Shown piece after piece: positions 8,780-16,435 of a DNA stretch of 64,000 nucleotides. Positions within the stretch are counted from its first letter, which is position 1. Each line of letters begins with the position of its first letter. Both the position numbers and the translations under genes were made by a program. This DNA is from Lysinibacillus sp. 2017. Its GTDB lineage: Bacteria; Bacillota; Bacilli; Bacillales_A; Planococcaceae. Under the pieces are notes generated by a model, which was not told where the DNA came from, did no database searches, and saw nothing but the letters and a program-made list of their open reading frames with translations. The DNA lies in the NCBI RefSeq assembly GCF_003073375.1, contig NZ_CP029002.1, forward strand, positions 2,094,001 to 2,158,000, given 5' to 3'.

Positions 8780-9358
8780 ATGTCACCAAGACCAAAAGTC
8801 GGACTTGATTTAGCGTCAATATTAAAAGAAGCCGGGATTCTAGCAGATCAACATGGCATAGAGGAGGTCACACTTGCAAATCTAGCTAAAAGACTTAAAA
8901 TTCGCCCACCTTCACTCTACAATCATTTCGGTGGATTGCCGGACTTAAGAAGAAAATTAGCGATTTACGGACTTGAAATGCTTTATGCCGAATTATCACA
9001 GGCAGCGACCAGGGCCTCAGTTAACGACGTTATACTAGAAGTAAGCAAAGCCTACATTAGCTTTGCTCGTAAACATCCGGGAATTTATGAGGCAACACTG
9101 CTGGCTCCTAATCCTGAAGATGTAAATGTTCAATTGGCAGGAGAAAAAATCGTTGACCTTGTCGTTCGAGTTTTAAAGACATTTGACTTAAACAAGGATA
9201 ATACCTTGCATGCCGTCAGAGGATTGCGCAGTATACTACATGGGTTTTCAGCTTTGGAGCAAAGGGGCGGATTTAAAATGTCGTTGGATTTGGATGAAAG
9301 CTTAATAATAACGATTAGAGCCTTTCTTGCTGGAATTAAAAATATAGAAAGTAAGTAG
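8780..9358 (+). CDS. TetR family regulator with WHG-type C-terminal domain
   Basis: The 192-residue repressor has an N-terminal helix-turn-helix at residues ~12-58 (VTLANLAKRLKIRPPSLYNHF). The C-terminal ligand domain carries the LRSILHGFSALEQRGGF segment, typical of the TetR_C 'WHG' group. It follows the MBL gene by 13 nt with an RBS-like AAATAAGGGAG. The large palindrome at 8003-8041 over the operon promoter is its most likely operator, giving autorepression together with the hydrolase. The ligand is unknown. Confidence 0.93.
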   Translation: MSPRPKVGLDLASILKEAGILADQHGIEEVTLANLAKRLKIRPPSLYNHFGGLPDLRRKLAIYGLEMLYAELSQAATRASVNDVILEVSKAYISFARKHPGIYEATLLAPNPEDVNVQLAGEKIVDLVVRVLKTFDLNKDNTLHAVRGLRSILHGFSALEQRGGFKMSLDLDESLIITIRAFLAGIKNIESK

Positions 9359-9419
9359 TCAATTTAGAGTAGCACCAAAACTCGATCTTCTGATATAATC
9401 GTTTTTCTTTTAACTAAAT

Positions 9420-9476
9420 GGTCCTTAAATGAAAATTGAGCGCTTATCCTTGTTGGAGGATGGCGCCCTTTTTAGA
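9420..9476 (+). terminator. Terminator-like hairpin / short repeat
   Basis: TGGTCCTTAAATGAAAA is followed by the stem GCGCTTATCC/GGATGGCGCC and CTTTTT. It sits downstream of the TetR gene and resembles the repeat at 7795. Confidence 0.55.
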
Positions 9477-9484
9477 GTGAAAAT

Positions 9485-9937
9485 TCATATATCCATCTCT
9501 GGCATTTCGGTATTTTTCCGTTTGCTATATCTGACATACATTGAAAAATACATTCCGACAGATGCAGGTAATAAATAATATAAAGCCAGCTGTAAAGTAA
9601 AGTTCGAGAAAAGAAAATATCCTATTCCAAAGTTAACAATCACAAGACCTATCAGTGATTTTAAATTATCGCTAAAATTACTGAAAAGCGGAATTATCAA
9701 TGGTACTAATATTGAGCAACTAATCAATAAAATCCCTACTAATCCACCGACTAAAACGATTGCTATCATCGCTCCTGCTGCGTTGTCTAATTCTTTTACA
9801 ACAGAGAAAGCATCATTTTGAAAATTTTCCATAAATAACTTCGAACAAATAAATAATATGAATAGTATAAGGGCTGTAAATAAATTGATTTTCACACATA
9901 GCAAAGTACTATATTCTTTGAACTTAAGATTTTTCAT
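9485..9937 (-). CDS. Four-helix membrane protein of unknown family
   Basis: The 150-residue protein has four hydrophobic segments at residues ~14-35, ~55-80, ~92-108 and ~113-132. It ends in a charged tail (RYSKRKNTEMPEMDI). GGAGATATATATG supplies the start context. It faces the TetR operon tail to tail and lies downstream of the PP2C gene on the same strand, 69 nt away. No motif suggests transport or catalysis. Confidence 0.65.
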   Translation of the reverse strand: MKNLKFKEYSTLLCVKINLFTALILFILFICSKLFMENFQNDAFSVVKELDNAAGAMIAIVLVGGLVGILLISCSILVPLIIPLFSNFSDNLKSLIGLVIVNFGIGYFLFSNFTLQLALYYLLPASVGMYFSMYVRYSKRKNTEMPEMDI

Positions 9938-10005
9938 ATATATCTCCTATATCCAATTCTATCTAAATTATATAGAAAGACGGTAATTAAAATATAAAGT
10001 TGCGT

Positions 10006-10665
10006 TTAATTAAAACGACTTCCAAGGCTCATTTGGTCTATTAATCCATCGGTTGTAAGGAACAGACGATTTTCTCCTTGCCTTAATTCCCTTCTCCCAA
10101 TAGTGTAGCAAGGAACTTCTTGTTCAAAAGTATTAACTTGTCCTACCCATTCATAAAATTGTCTTTGATTTAATTGATACTGACCTAGTGCTGCTAATTC
10201 TTGATGAAATAAACAAAGTATACAGTCACCGACAGAAAACCACCAAACATACTTGCCTTTCCTTACCACAATTAAACAAGCAGTTTCTCCTTTAACTTCT
10301 CGACAAACAGATAAGAACTCCTCAGATTGAAACATATTTAAGATTTTATCTTCCAATCTTTTAAGAGTTTGATGAATTGCCGATGAGGATAATAAACTTT
10401 TAATAAGATATTTTTCCTTATTAAATTGTTCTAAAATGATTTTTGCACTCTCTGATGTATTATGAGCATCAAGAATAATAACGAACTCCCAATCTTCCTT
10501 TTCATTGTACCAAACTAAACACCCATCTTCGTTCTTATACTGTCCTGCATCAGAATTACCACCATAACGCCCAACTAAAATATGATTGAGTTGAACAACA
10601 CTTAGTTTATCGACAAAATCTTGTTCGCTACCAACCCAACTAAAATCTTTACTAATATTATTCAT
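10006..10665 (-). CDS. PP2C-like protein phosphatase, possibly C-terminally truncated
   Basis: The 219-residue protein resembles PP2C-family Ser/Thr phosphatases. GGNSDAGQYKNEDGCLVW gives the N-terminal acidic motif, FVIILDAH the DxH/DG metal motif, WWFSVGDC the central GD motif, and LTTDGL a late motif. It ends soon after TTDGL (DQMSLGSRFN), where homologues usually carry another strand-helix region with a final acidic residue. The C terminus may therefore be lost. The start overlaps the HIT gene stop by 8 nt (10658-10665), so translation is coupled. It should be in the transcription unit governed by the T-box upstream of the HIT gene. Confidence 0.75.
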   Translation of the reverse strand: MNNISKDFSWVGSEQDFVDKLSVVQLNHILVGRYGGNSDAGQYKNEDGCLVWYNEKEDWEFVIILDAHNTSESAKIILEQFNKEKYLIKSLLSSSAIHQTLKRLEDKILNMFQSEEFLSVCREVKGETACLIVVRKGKYVWWFSVGDCILCLFHQELAALGQYQLNQRQFYEWVGQVNTFEQEVPCYTIGRRELRQGENRLFLTTDGLIDQMSLGSRFN

Positions 10666-11110
10666 ATGGATTATCCACTAGATACGTTTTAAGGCGATTA
10701 CAAAATTCAATAACATCATTATTGTCACCCATAGGAGCATCTTTCCAATCGTAAACTTCGGATGGTCCCCAATATTCTTTTGGCGTATTTGGATAACGAG
10801 CTACTAGATGCATATGAAGATGTGGAACAGAATTTCCTGAAACAAAGGAATAGATGTGTTCAGCACTTTCTGACCCCATTAGAGCTTTACTAATCCTAGC
10901 TATAATAACCCCAAACGCTTTTGCTTCTTCCATCGTCATATCAGCAAGTGTCGGAGCGTGTCTTTTTAAATCAATCATAATATGCCCAAGATAGTTTGGA
11001 TTACCATTTCTATCAATATGTCCAACAAAAACATATTCGTCCTCATAAATCATAGCTCCTGCTGTTTGAATATTTCCAGCGTGTTTGTTACAAATAAAAC
11101 AATTGTTCAT
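10658..11110 (-). CDS. HIT family (histidine triad) hydrolase/transferase
   Basis: The 150-residue protein carries the histidine-triad motif H97-L-H99-M-H101 (VPHLHMHLVARYP), which forms the nucleotide phosphate-binding and catalytic loop. An N-terminal C4-F-I-C7 pair may bind zinc. HIT proteins hydrolyse or transfer nucleoside phosphoramidates or dinucleotides. The ATG follows GAAAGGAGAAAAATTTT. The gene is the first of a two-gene unit with the PP2C-like gene. An apparent T-box leader lies just upstream, which is unusual for a HIT gene and suggests a role linked to aminoacylation or amino-acid starvation. Confidence 0.92.
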   Translation of the reverse strand: MNNCFICNKHAGNIQTAGAMIYEDEYVFVGHIDRNGNPNYLGHIMIDLKRHAPTLADMTMEEAKAFGVIIARISKALMGSESAEHIYSFVSGNSVPHLHMHLVARYPNTPKEYWGPSEVYDWKDAPMGDNNDVIEFCNRLKTYLVDNPYE

Positions 11111-11124
11111 AAAATTTTTCTCCT

Positions 11125-11385
11125 TTCGATTAGCACATTAAAAATAAAAAAACTCCGTCTCAACAAAGAGACGAAGTTCAATTCGCGGTACCACTCTAAT
11201 TAGTTAATATTTAAATTAACTCACTTAAACTATAACGGTAGTTGCCGTCTATACCTACTTAAATTCAGTATAAATACTCCTGGACGAGTTCGGGAATTTA
11301 CTGACTGTTTTTCACCAACCAACAGCTCTCTATACAATAAGTGTTCCTTATTACTTCCAATCATTGCAATCTTTTAAATTATTTA
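11125..11385 (-). promoter_or_regulatory. T-box leader upstream of the HIT gene
   Basis: On the minus strand AGAGTGGTACCGCG (about 11184-11197) is the T-box antiterminator core. A terminator follows (arms AACTTCGTCTC/GAGACGGAGTT plus T-run, 11147-11175). Upstream, AGAGAGCTGTTGGTTGGTG is the stem I GA-motif and distal loop, and GAACTCGTCC the specifier region. If the specifier is followed by a purine, as is usual, it is CTC (Leu, plus 11286-11288). The alternative register gives TCG (Ser). The T-box call is firm; the amino acid is not. Confidence 0.88.
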
Positions 11386-11627
11386 GAATAATACAACAGA
11401 TTCAAATTAAAGTAAATAGAAAAAAATAAAGGTTTCCATATTCTGAATAATCTAATAAAATAACTTATTGTTTTTTTACAAATTTATTAGATAATAATTA
11501 AAAAATACTAAAAGCATGAACGTGAGCAAATGCTATTTTTATGAAAAGATTTTCCACCCCTTTAAACTTTTCGTCCCCTTCCACCCGTCTTATAATTGTC
11601 GACAGAATAAAAAAGGAGCTTCAAGGA

Positions 11628-12125
11628 ATGATTGAAGAATTAGAAGATGCATTTATTACATTTATTCGCACGCACCAAAAGTCGCTATATAGACTCGCAT
11701 ATAGCTACACAAAAAACGAGCAAGATGCGCTTGATGTCGTGCAAGACAGTATTCAAAAAGGTTGGCTCGCGCTGAAAAAGCTGACAAATCGTGAGCAAAT
11801 GAAAAGCTGGTTTTATACAATTTTAGTACGCACGGCGATTGATTTACTGCGTAAGCAAAAGCGTGTCGAACTCATTGGAGACGATGCCCTCCTTCAATTA
11901 TCAGAGCAAGATACATACCGCAATCTTGATTTACAGCAGGCATTGCAACATTTACCTCTACAATTACGTGAGGTCGTTGTGCTACGTTATTTTGAGGATT
12001 TGAAAATCGAAGACGTCGCACACATTTTGACGATTCCATTAAGCACAGCGAAATCTAGGCTTTATAAAGCATTAAAGCTGTTAAAAATTGAGCTAGAGAT
12101 GGAGGAGGATTTGGTCAATGGATGA
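11628..12125 (+). CDS. ECF RNA polymerase sigma factor (SigV-like)
   Basis: The 165-residue sigma-70-family ECF factor has region 2 at SLYRLAYSYTKNEQDALDVVQDSIQKGW and region 4 at LREVVVLRYFEDLKIEDVAHILTIPLSTAKSRL. The start is ATG 11628: AAAAAGGAG (11609-11616) and AAGGA lie upstream, and the earlier in-frame ATG 11541 lacks an RBS and lies in the promoter region. AAC (11565) and CGTC (11586) are spaced roughly as in ECF promoters, so autoregulation is plausible. It overlaps the anti-sigma gene by 8 nt. By its RsiV-like partner I infer a SigV-type envelope/lysozyme stress factor. Confidence 0.88.
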   Translation: MIEELEDAFITFIRTHQKSLYRLAYSYTKNEQDALDVVQDSIQKGWLALKKLTNREQMKSWFYTILVRTAIDLLRKQKRVELIGDDALLQLSEQDTYRNLDLQQALQHLPLQLREVVVLRYFEDLKIEDVAHILTIPLSTAKSRLYKALKLLKIELEMEEDLVNG

Positions 12126-12987
12126 CAAGTTAAAAAAATTACAGGATCAATATAAGGATGTACCAATTCCTGATGAGCTAGAAATGATGATTGAAAAAAA
12201 TTTACAACGACCTCAAAAGAAGAAACGCAAACTACCGATTTTTTTAACATCTGCGGCGGCTGCAGCAGTGCTGTTCACAGTTGGGCTAAATACAAGTCCA
12301 GCAATGGCGAAAAATTTAGCAGATGTACCAGTGATTGGACCAATCGTGCAGGTGCTTACATTTACCAATTATGAGATGGTGGAAGATGAATATACAGCAG
12401 ACATTAAAGTGCCTCAAATTTCGGGCTCATCTGCTGACATTAATGCATTGAACGAAAAATACGCCGAGGAAGGCAAGGCACTATATGAGCAGTTTAAGGT
12501 GGATATAGAGGAAATGGAAGCTGGAAATATGTCAGTAAATAGCGGCTATATTATCGAAACCGATACCGACGACATATTGTCATTTGGTCGCTATGTAGAA
12601 GTCATTGTCGTATCTCGTTCTACTGTTATGAAGTATACGACGATTGATAAAAAGGCTGAAACGGTCATTACATTACCGAGTCTGTTTAAAGATGATCGTT
12701 ACGTAGAAATTATTAGTCGCTATGTAGAAGATGAACTGCGTAATAGAATGATTGAAGCAAACGGTGATGAAATGTACTGGATAGGTGGTACAGAGTGGCA
12801 TGACGAATCATTTGGGGTATTTGAAAGCATTTCACCTGAGCAAAACTTCTATATTACCGAAGCAGGAAAACTTGTGATGTCCTTTGATGTATATGAAATA
12901 GCACCAGGCTTTATGGGGCTCGTAACGGTTGAAATTCCGACTGAGCTGCTTCAAGATGTGCTGATGAGTAATAAATATATTAAATGA
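12118..12987 (+). CDS. RsiV-like anti-sigma factor (DUF3298/DUF4163 type)
   Basis: The 289-residue single-pass membrane protein has a cytoplasmic N-terminus of ~38 residues ending in KKKRK, a transmembrane helix at ~40-58, and a large extracytoplasmic domain. The domain includes LPSLFKDDRYVEIISRYVEDELRNR and FYITEAGKLVMSFDVYEIAPG, characteristic of the RsiV/DUF3298 fold. In Bacillus subtilis RsiV binds lysozyme and is cleaved to release SigV. That role here is inference from domain and operon order. The start ATGGATGA overlaps the sigma stop, so the two are translationally coupled. A strong terminator follows. Confidence 0.85.
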   Translation: MDDKLKKLQDQYKDVPIPDELEMMIEKNLQRPQKKKRKLPIFLTSAAAAAVLFTVGLNTSPAMAKNLADVPVIGPIVQVLTFTNYEMVEDEYTADIKVPQISGSSADINALNEKYAEEGKALYEQFKVDIEEMEAGNMSVNSGYIIETDTDDILSFGRYVEVIVVSRSTVMKYTTIDKKAETVITLPSLFKDDRYVEIISRYVEDELRNRMIEANGDEMYWIGGTEWHDESFGVFESISPEQNFYITEAGKLVMSFDVYEIAPGFMGLVTVEIPTELLQDVLMSNKYIK

Positions 12988-13050
12988 TGATGATAAATGG
13001 GGAAATCTTGTTAACTAATTTAAACTAAAATTACTTTCTTAATCTATATA

Positions 13051-13088
13051 AGCAGGTGCACCCTTATTAATGGCTGCACCTGCTTTCT
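13051..13088 (+). terminator. Terminator of the ECF operon
   Basis: The arms AGCAGGTGCA and TGCACCTGCT are followed by TTCTTA. Confidence 0.8.
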
Positions 13089-13129
13089 TATCTAATAGAT
13101 TGGAATTTCAACACTGAACTGGACAAAAA

Positions 13130-13279
13130 TCATTGAGCTAGCTTTAATTCCATTGGTGTTTGCTTACCATATCTGTCCATTCTTCTATATTCATTCATGA
13201 CATCCACATGACCATTAAAATTGAGGCATGCTGCATTGTTTTGATTGGACTTTCTGTTAGTTATCTGGCTCATCACCAT
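13130..13279 (-). pseudogene. Short ORF, likely transposase or other gene remnant
   Basis: A 49-codon open frame starts at ATG 13279 and stops at TGA 13130-13132. It includes NEYRRMDRYGKQTPMELK near its end. There is no Shine-Dalgarno upstream, and it lies in a gene-poor 1 kb stretch with repeats on the plus-strand side. It could be the C-terminal piece of a decayed transposase, but I do not recognise the family with certainty. Confidence 0.3.
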
Positions 13280-13330
13280 AAGTTGGGGATGACATAATAT
13301 TAGGATTCAAAGTGATTCCTTTTTAATCTA

Positions 13331-13472
13331 GTCCGTTCTGCTACGCTTCGAGGGACGCTTTCCTGGGGGCGTGGCTCCATCTAACTTGTTACTTGCCTCT
13401 ACGGCGGCAAGCAACAAGTGGATATTCCGCGCACGCTTAATCCCCAAGGGGTCGCCCCCTGCGCTTCGCGGC
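13331..13472 (+). repeat. GC-rich dispersed repeat, copy A
   Basis: The repeat runs from GTCCGTTCTGCTACGCTTCG to GCGCTTCGCGGC. It contains GGGGCGTGGCTCCATCTAAC and an internal hairpin with arms CTTGTTACTTGCC/GGCAAGCAACAAG. The same ~140 bp occurs inverted at 42810-42950. Base composition is far above the surroundings. No reading frame is conserved between the copies. Confidence 0.85.
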
Positions 13473-13649
13473 ACTCTATTTTGGAATAAAATTTTTTTCT
13501 AATAAGGTGTTTTAGATAAGGCTTATTCGATAAAGTATCTTTTATAAACGTGAAAATAGTTTAAATGAAAGAGTGTTCATCATAACTGAAACCATGGCAT
13601 TCACTTTCATTTCAATAACGAAATAGAATTCAAAATTCACTTAGAGATA

Positions 13650-13885
13650 AACTTGATCAATCCCCGCCGCCTCGCGATAGCGCAAGCGGCATTATCAGAC
13701 GCATTTAACCAGGTTAAATGAATGACACTTTGTATTGGAGGGCCTTGCATGCGGCATTAAAGACAGTAGTATGGACACGTACCACGTGGCCATAATGCTG
13801 TCATGCCGTAGCCCGACAATAGCTAGACAAACTGATAAAACAATAATCAACCCCATGTTACGGTGGTGAACCAGTTATATGGTAA
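13650..13885 (+). other. Unassigned structured GC-richer block
   Basis: The block has several local hairpins: CATTTAACCAGGTTAAATG (13700-13718), GCCGCCTCGCGATAGCGCAAGCGGC (paired arms GCCGC/GCGGC, 13667-13691) and GGACACGTACCACGTGGCC. It also contains CATGCCGTAGCCCGACAATA and ACGGTGGTGAACCAG. It has no ORF. The look is that of a catalytic or structured RNA fragment, for example domain I of a group II intron. No intron-encoded reverse transcriptase or domain V was found, so the identity stays open. Confidence 0.3.
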
Positions 13886-13927
13886 CTTTGGAATTATTTA
13901 TGATATAAATGTCTGGTTTTTAAAATA

Positions 13928-13992
13928 GGACAGAGGAATTTCTCTGTCTTTTAGGGGTACTTCAACATCGCTTGGAAGGTTTTCTATATAAG
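13928..13992 (+). repeat. TCCCAAA element, copy 3 (right end)
   Basis: A small hairpin (GACAGAG/TCTCTGTC, 13930-13949) is followed by TTTTAGGGG and TTCAACATCGCTTGGAAGG. This is the same order as the right end of the element at 54.2 kb. It ends ~50 nt before the lipoprotein gene at 14042, so it may carry that gene's promoter. Confidence 0.5.
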
Positions 13993-14041
13993 CAAATTGA
14001 ATAATGACTTATAACGATTAAAAAGGCAGGAGAAAATTTAA

Positions 14042-14416
14042 TTGAAAAAATTATTTTGTTTAATACTATTTTTCACATTGATATTAGCAGCTTGTAATTC
14101 ATCAAAATTGAGTATTAGTGAAATTCAAAGTGTTCCTAATAAAGTACAAGATGCAATTAACTCTGATTACACACTGCAACGGATTAGTGATGGTAAAAAG
14201 AACACCTATATTATTTTTCAATCTACAGGAACAGTTACAGCCGATCTTGAAGTGATAGAGAACATATTAAACATAAAATTAGATAGTGAGAATCAAGAAA
14301 ATAATGAGTTAAAACAGCATGTATATAAACTGACTAGTGGTGATGCAGAATATGACACAATTAATGTGTTAGTTAACGGAAAAGCTACGCCTTTTGATAA
14401 CAGCACAGGCTTTTAA
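14042..14416 (+). CDS. Putative lipoprotein
   Basis: The 124-residue protein has a lipobox LILAAC (Cys ~18) after a short hydrophobic signal, so it should be lipid-anchored on the outer face of the membrane. The mature part is ~106 residues with no cysteine and no recognised domain. It contains the segment YIIFQSTGTVTADLEV. The start is TTG 14042, with AGGAGAAAA about 8 nt upstream; no ATG is available near the signal peptide. It is a single gene between repeat copies. Function unknown. Confidence 0.75.
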   Translation: MKKLFCLILFFTLILAACNSSKLSISEIQSVPNKVQDAINSDYTLQRISDGKKNTYIIFQSTGTVTADLEVIENILNIKLDSENQENNELKQHVYKLTSGDAEYDTINVLVNGKATPFDNSTGF

Positions 14417-14423
14417 GTTTATA

Positions 14424-14543
14424 TTGTTAGGTATTCTAATTTTTATAGGTTTATTCTATTATTTTAACAATCAATCGAATCGAATTGCAGAATCTACAAA
14501 AGCACTAGGTTTAAGGTACGGATTACCCTTCGCAAATTATTGA
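14424..14543 (+). pseudogene. Short hydrophobic ORF, probable gene fragment
   Basis: Starting at TTG 14424, 39 codons encode one hydrophobic helix (LLGILIFIGLFYYF) followed by NNQSNRIAESTKALGLRYG, ending in TGA 14541. It has no RBS, overlaps nothing, and follows the lipoprotein stop by 7 nt. It may be the remnant of a small membrane protein once co-transcribed with the lipoprotein. Confidence 0.3.
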
Positions 14544-14703
14544 AGCCTCAATTAGAACTGTTATACAACCATAATGGACCTGGTCAATACCGTCTATCAT
14601 TATGATAAATGGGTTTAACAAAACCTCCTTCAAATTAAAATAAATCTTTTATTCGTTGGATTGTTTGAGTTATACAAGGGGTCACGTCTTAGGAGTGATA
14701 GTA

Positions 14704-15225
14704 TTGAATAAAAAGCATAAACTATTAATTTCAGCTTCAATATTTTTAAATATTGTCCTAATTTCTATTGTTGTAATGTCTGTTATTCAGATGAACAGTA
14801 TGACCGAACGGACACTTAAAACAAGCGCAATCGATAATTTATTTGAATTACACGAAATTATTTCTAAACAGGAAAACGAAAATTGGTCTGATTTAGCCTT
14901 ACTTTCGAAACAATTAGAAGCTACAGGTTTTGGAACTATGCATGCTCTCAACATAGGTGAAACGAGTAAAACCATAGACAAAGCTGATTCTGAAATACTT
15001 TTGAAGTTAAGTAACTACTTAATAAGATATTCTTCTATTTCTAAATCCAATCTTTCAGCAGAAACCGTTGAAGAAATGAAATCAGATTTAATAAGGTTCA
15101 ATACAATACTAGTTGAAAAAGGTTTTAACAACGAAGATGCATTTGGTAGCTGGATTAAACAAAATTATTTAAAAAAACTTAGAAATATTGTTTCAGAAAT
15201 CGAAAAAACAGAAGGTAATATTTAG
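14704..15225 (+). CDS. Membrane-anchored extracytoplasmic helical protein
   Basis: The ~173-residue protein has an N-terminal transmembrane helix (LLISASIFLNIVLISIVVMSV, residues ~6-26) followed by a helix-rich domain of ~140 residues predicted outside the cell. The start is TTG 14704, with AGGAG (14691-14695) 8 nt before it; an upstream TTG at 14656 has no RBS. No cysteine or catalytic motif is visible, and I do not recognise the family. It stands alone between the copy 3 and copy 4 repeats. Confidence 0.7.
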   Translation: MNKKHKLLISASIFLNIVLISIVVMSVIQMNSMTERTLKTSAIDNLFELHEIISKQENENWSDLALLSKQLEATGFGTMHALNIGETSKTIDKADSEILLKLSNYLIRYSSISKSNLSAETVEEMKSDLIRFNTILVEKGFNNEDAFGSWIKQNYLKKLRNIVSEIEKTEGNI

Positions 15226-15227
15226 TG

Positions 15228-15302
15228 ACCCTATTCCCTAAATTAAGGTTAGGAAACCAACAACCCCCATTCAATTGAATAGGGGTTATTTTGGAAGGTG
15301 AT
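15228..15302 (+). repeat. TCCCAAA element, copy 4
   Basis: The box ATTCCCTAAATTAAGGTTAGG is followed by a hairpin with arms AACCCCCATTC/GAATAGGGGTT and loop AATT, then ATTTTGGAAGG. The hairpin matches that of copy 13 (AATCCCCC, 49768). It also looks like a terminator for the gene at 14704. Confidence 0.6.
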
Positions 15303-15401
15303 AACAAGATTTTGTAGAATTATAAGAGAGTAAAGGTGTGAATCGAAGAGTAAACGTGTAACTGGTTGCTTTTATAGCAATAACTAATGTGGAGGGTAAT
15401 A

Positions 15402-15656
15402 ATGAAATTCTTCAGAAAGACTTCTAAATTGGAGCAAAAAAATTGGAGAAAAGGAGCAATTCTTGGGTTTTACATTTATATGCTGTTATTATTTATAAAT
15501 TATAGTTATTTTTTAATATCTGGAAGTGAGCCTTTTACTTCAGGTGTAATTTTTTGGATTGGATTATTAATAGCTTTTGGATGCGAGTTTATACTAAATT
15601 TAAAGACTAAGATGAAAGTAAAAAAACGAACTAATCGTGATGATTCAAGCCTTTAG
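15402..15656 (+). CDS. Small two-helix membrane protein
   Basis: The 84-residue protein has a basic N-terminus (MKFFRKTSKLEQKNWRKG), two hydrophobic helices (~19-40 and ~48-66) and a basic tail KTKMKVKKRTNRDD. The start is ATG 15402 because GGAGGG (15391-15396) lies 5 nt upstream; the ATG at 15387 has no RBS. A solitary gene; no family recognised. Confidence 0.7.
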   Translation: MKFFRKTSKLEQKNWRKGAILGFYIYMLLLFINYSYFLISGSEPFTSGVIFWIGLLIAFGCEFILNLKTKMKVKKRTNRDDSSL

Positions 15657-15751
15657 TGAAACAACGGGTACTTAAAACTTTTCAGATGTCGAATAAAAAA
15701 GGTGATACAAAATTACATAATATTATCGAAGCTGCCCTTACTATCAATCCT

Positions 15752-16138
15752 TTAGCTTAGAGAAGACTGACTTCGGTATCCCAAAGAATTCTCTATGACT
15801 GAATTATCGTAACAGTTGCCTTTACGTGACAAACTTTGCACAATGCCTCTTGCTTGGAGCGTTTGGCAATATTGCTTCATTTGATAATGCCAGCCCTGAT
15901 CGGAATGCATCAATAGCTGATGATCCTCAGGCAAGCGTTCTAAAGGCCTTATCTATCATGTCTGAAACAAGTGAAAATGTTGGTCTTGAGCCATAGTGTA
16001 CGTGATAATCTCACTGTTAAATAAATCTAAAACAGGCGATAAATAAAGCTTCTCGCCAAATAACTTAAACTTTGTAATAGCAGTTGTCCACTTTTCATTT
16101 GGTGCTTCTGCTGTAAAATTGCGGTCTAAACGATGCAA
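15752..16138 (-). pseudogene. IS3-family transposase (OrfB, integrase core) remnant
   Basis: Two fragments on the minus strand represent one IS3-type OrfB. 15956-16138 encodes the start of the rve core (NFTAEAPNEKW..., FGEKLYLSPVLDLFNSEIITY). 15752-15934 encodes the later part (LLMHSDQGWHYQ, LSRKGNCYDNSVIE), with the HSDQG and GNCYDN motifs of the DDE domain. A frameshift and stop separate the pieces near 15940-15955. The N-terminal HTH region and the distal C-terminus are missing. The element is dead; the adjoining 16139-16330 may hold further IS debris but shows no clear end. Confidence 0.85.
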
Positions 16139-16332
16139 GCTTAATGTAGTTGGCTCTGCAAAATGAGACTATCATGCTCGCTGCTCAATATAAAGCCTAG
16201 CTTCGATGGCGGATACCTCAGTACTCTCATTGTTAGTAGGATTCTACCCTAATTCTAGTAGCTGACTCATTTGGAATGTACTATTCAGCCTTTCTTTATT
16301 TACTATTAAATACTATAAAAAATAAGAAATAA

Positions 16333-16378
16333 AAAAACGAATAACTTTACATTGAATACTGTAAAGTTATTCGTTTTG
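16333..16378. terminator. Bidirectional terminator-like palindrome
   Basis: The arms AAAACGAATAACTTTACA and TGTAAAGTTATTCGTTTT have a loop of TTGAATAC. It lies downstream of the HDAC-like gene on the minus strand. Confidence 0.8.
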
Positions 16379-16435
16379 AACGGTAAAGATAAGCGCAAAA
16401 TGTTGGTTATACACCAAAACTCACTTGTCTAATCC

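Noticed and set aside
11541-11627. ATG at 11541 as the ECF sigma start
   Set aside because: It lies in the likely promoter region and has no RBS; ATG 11628 does.
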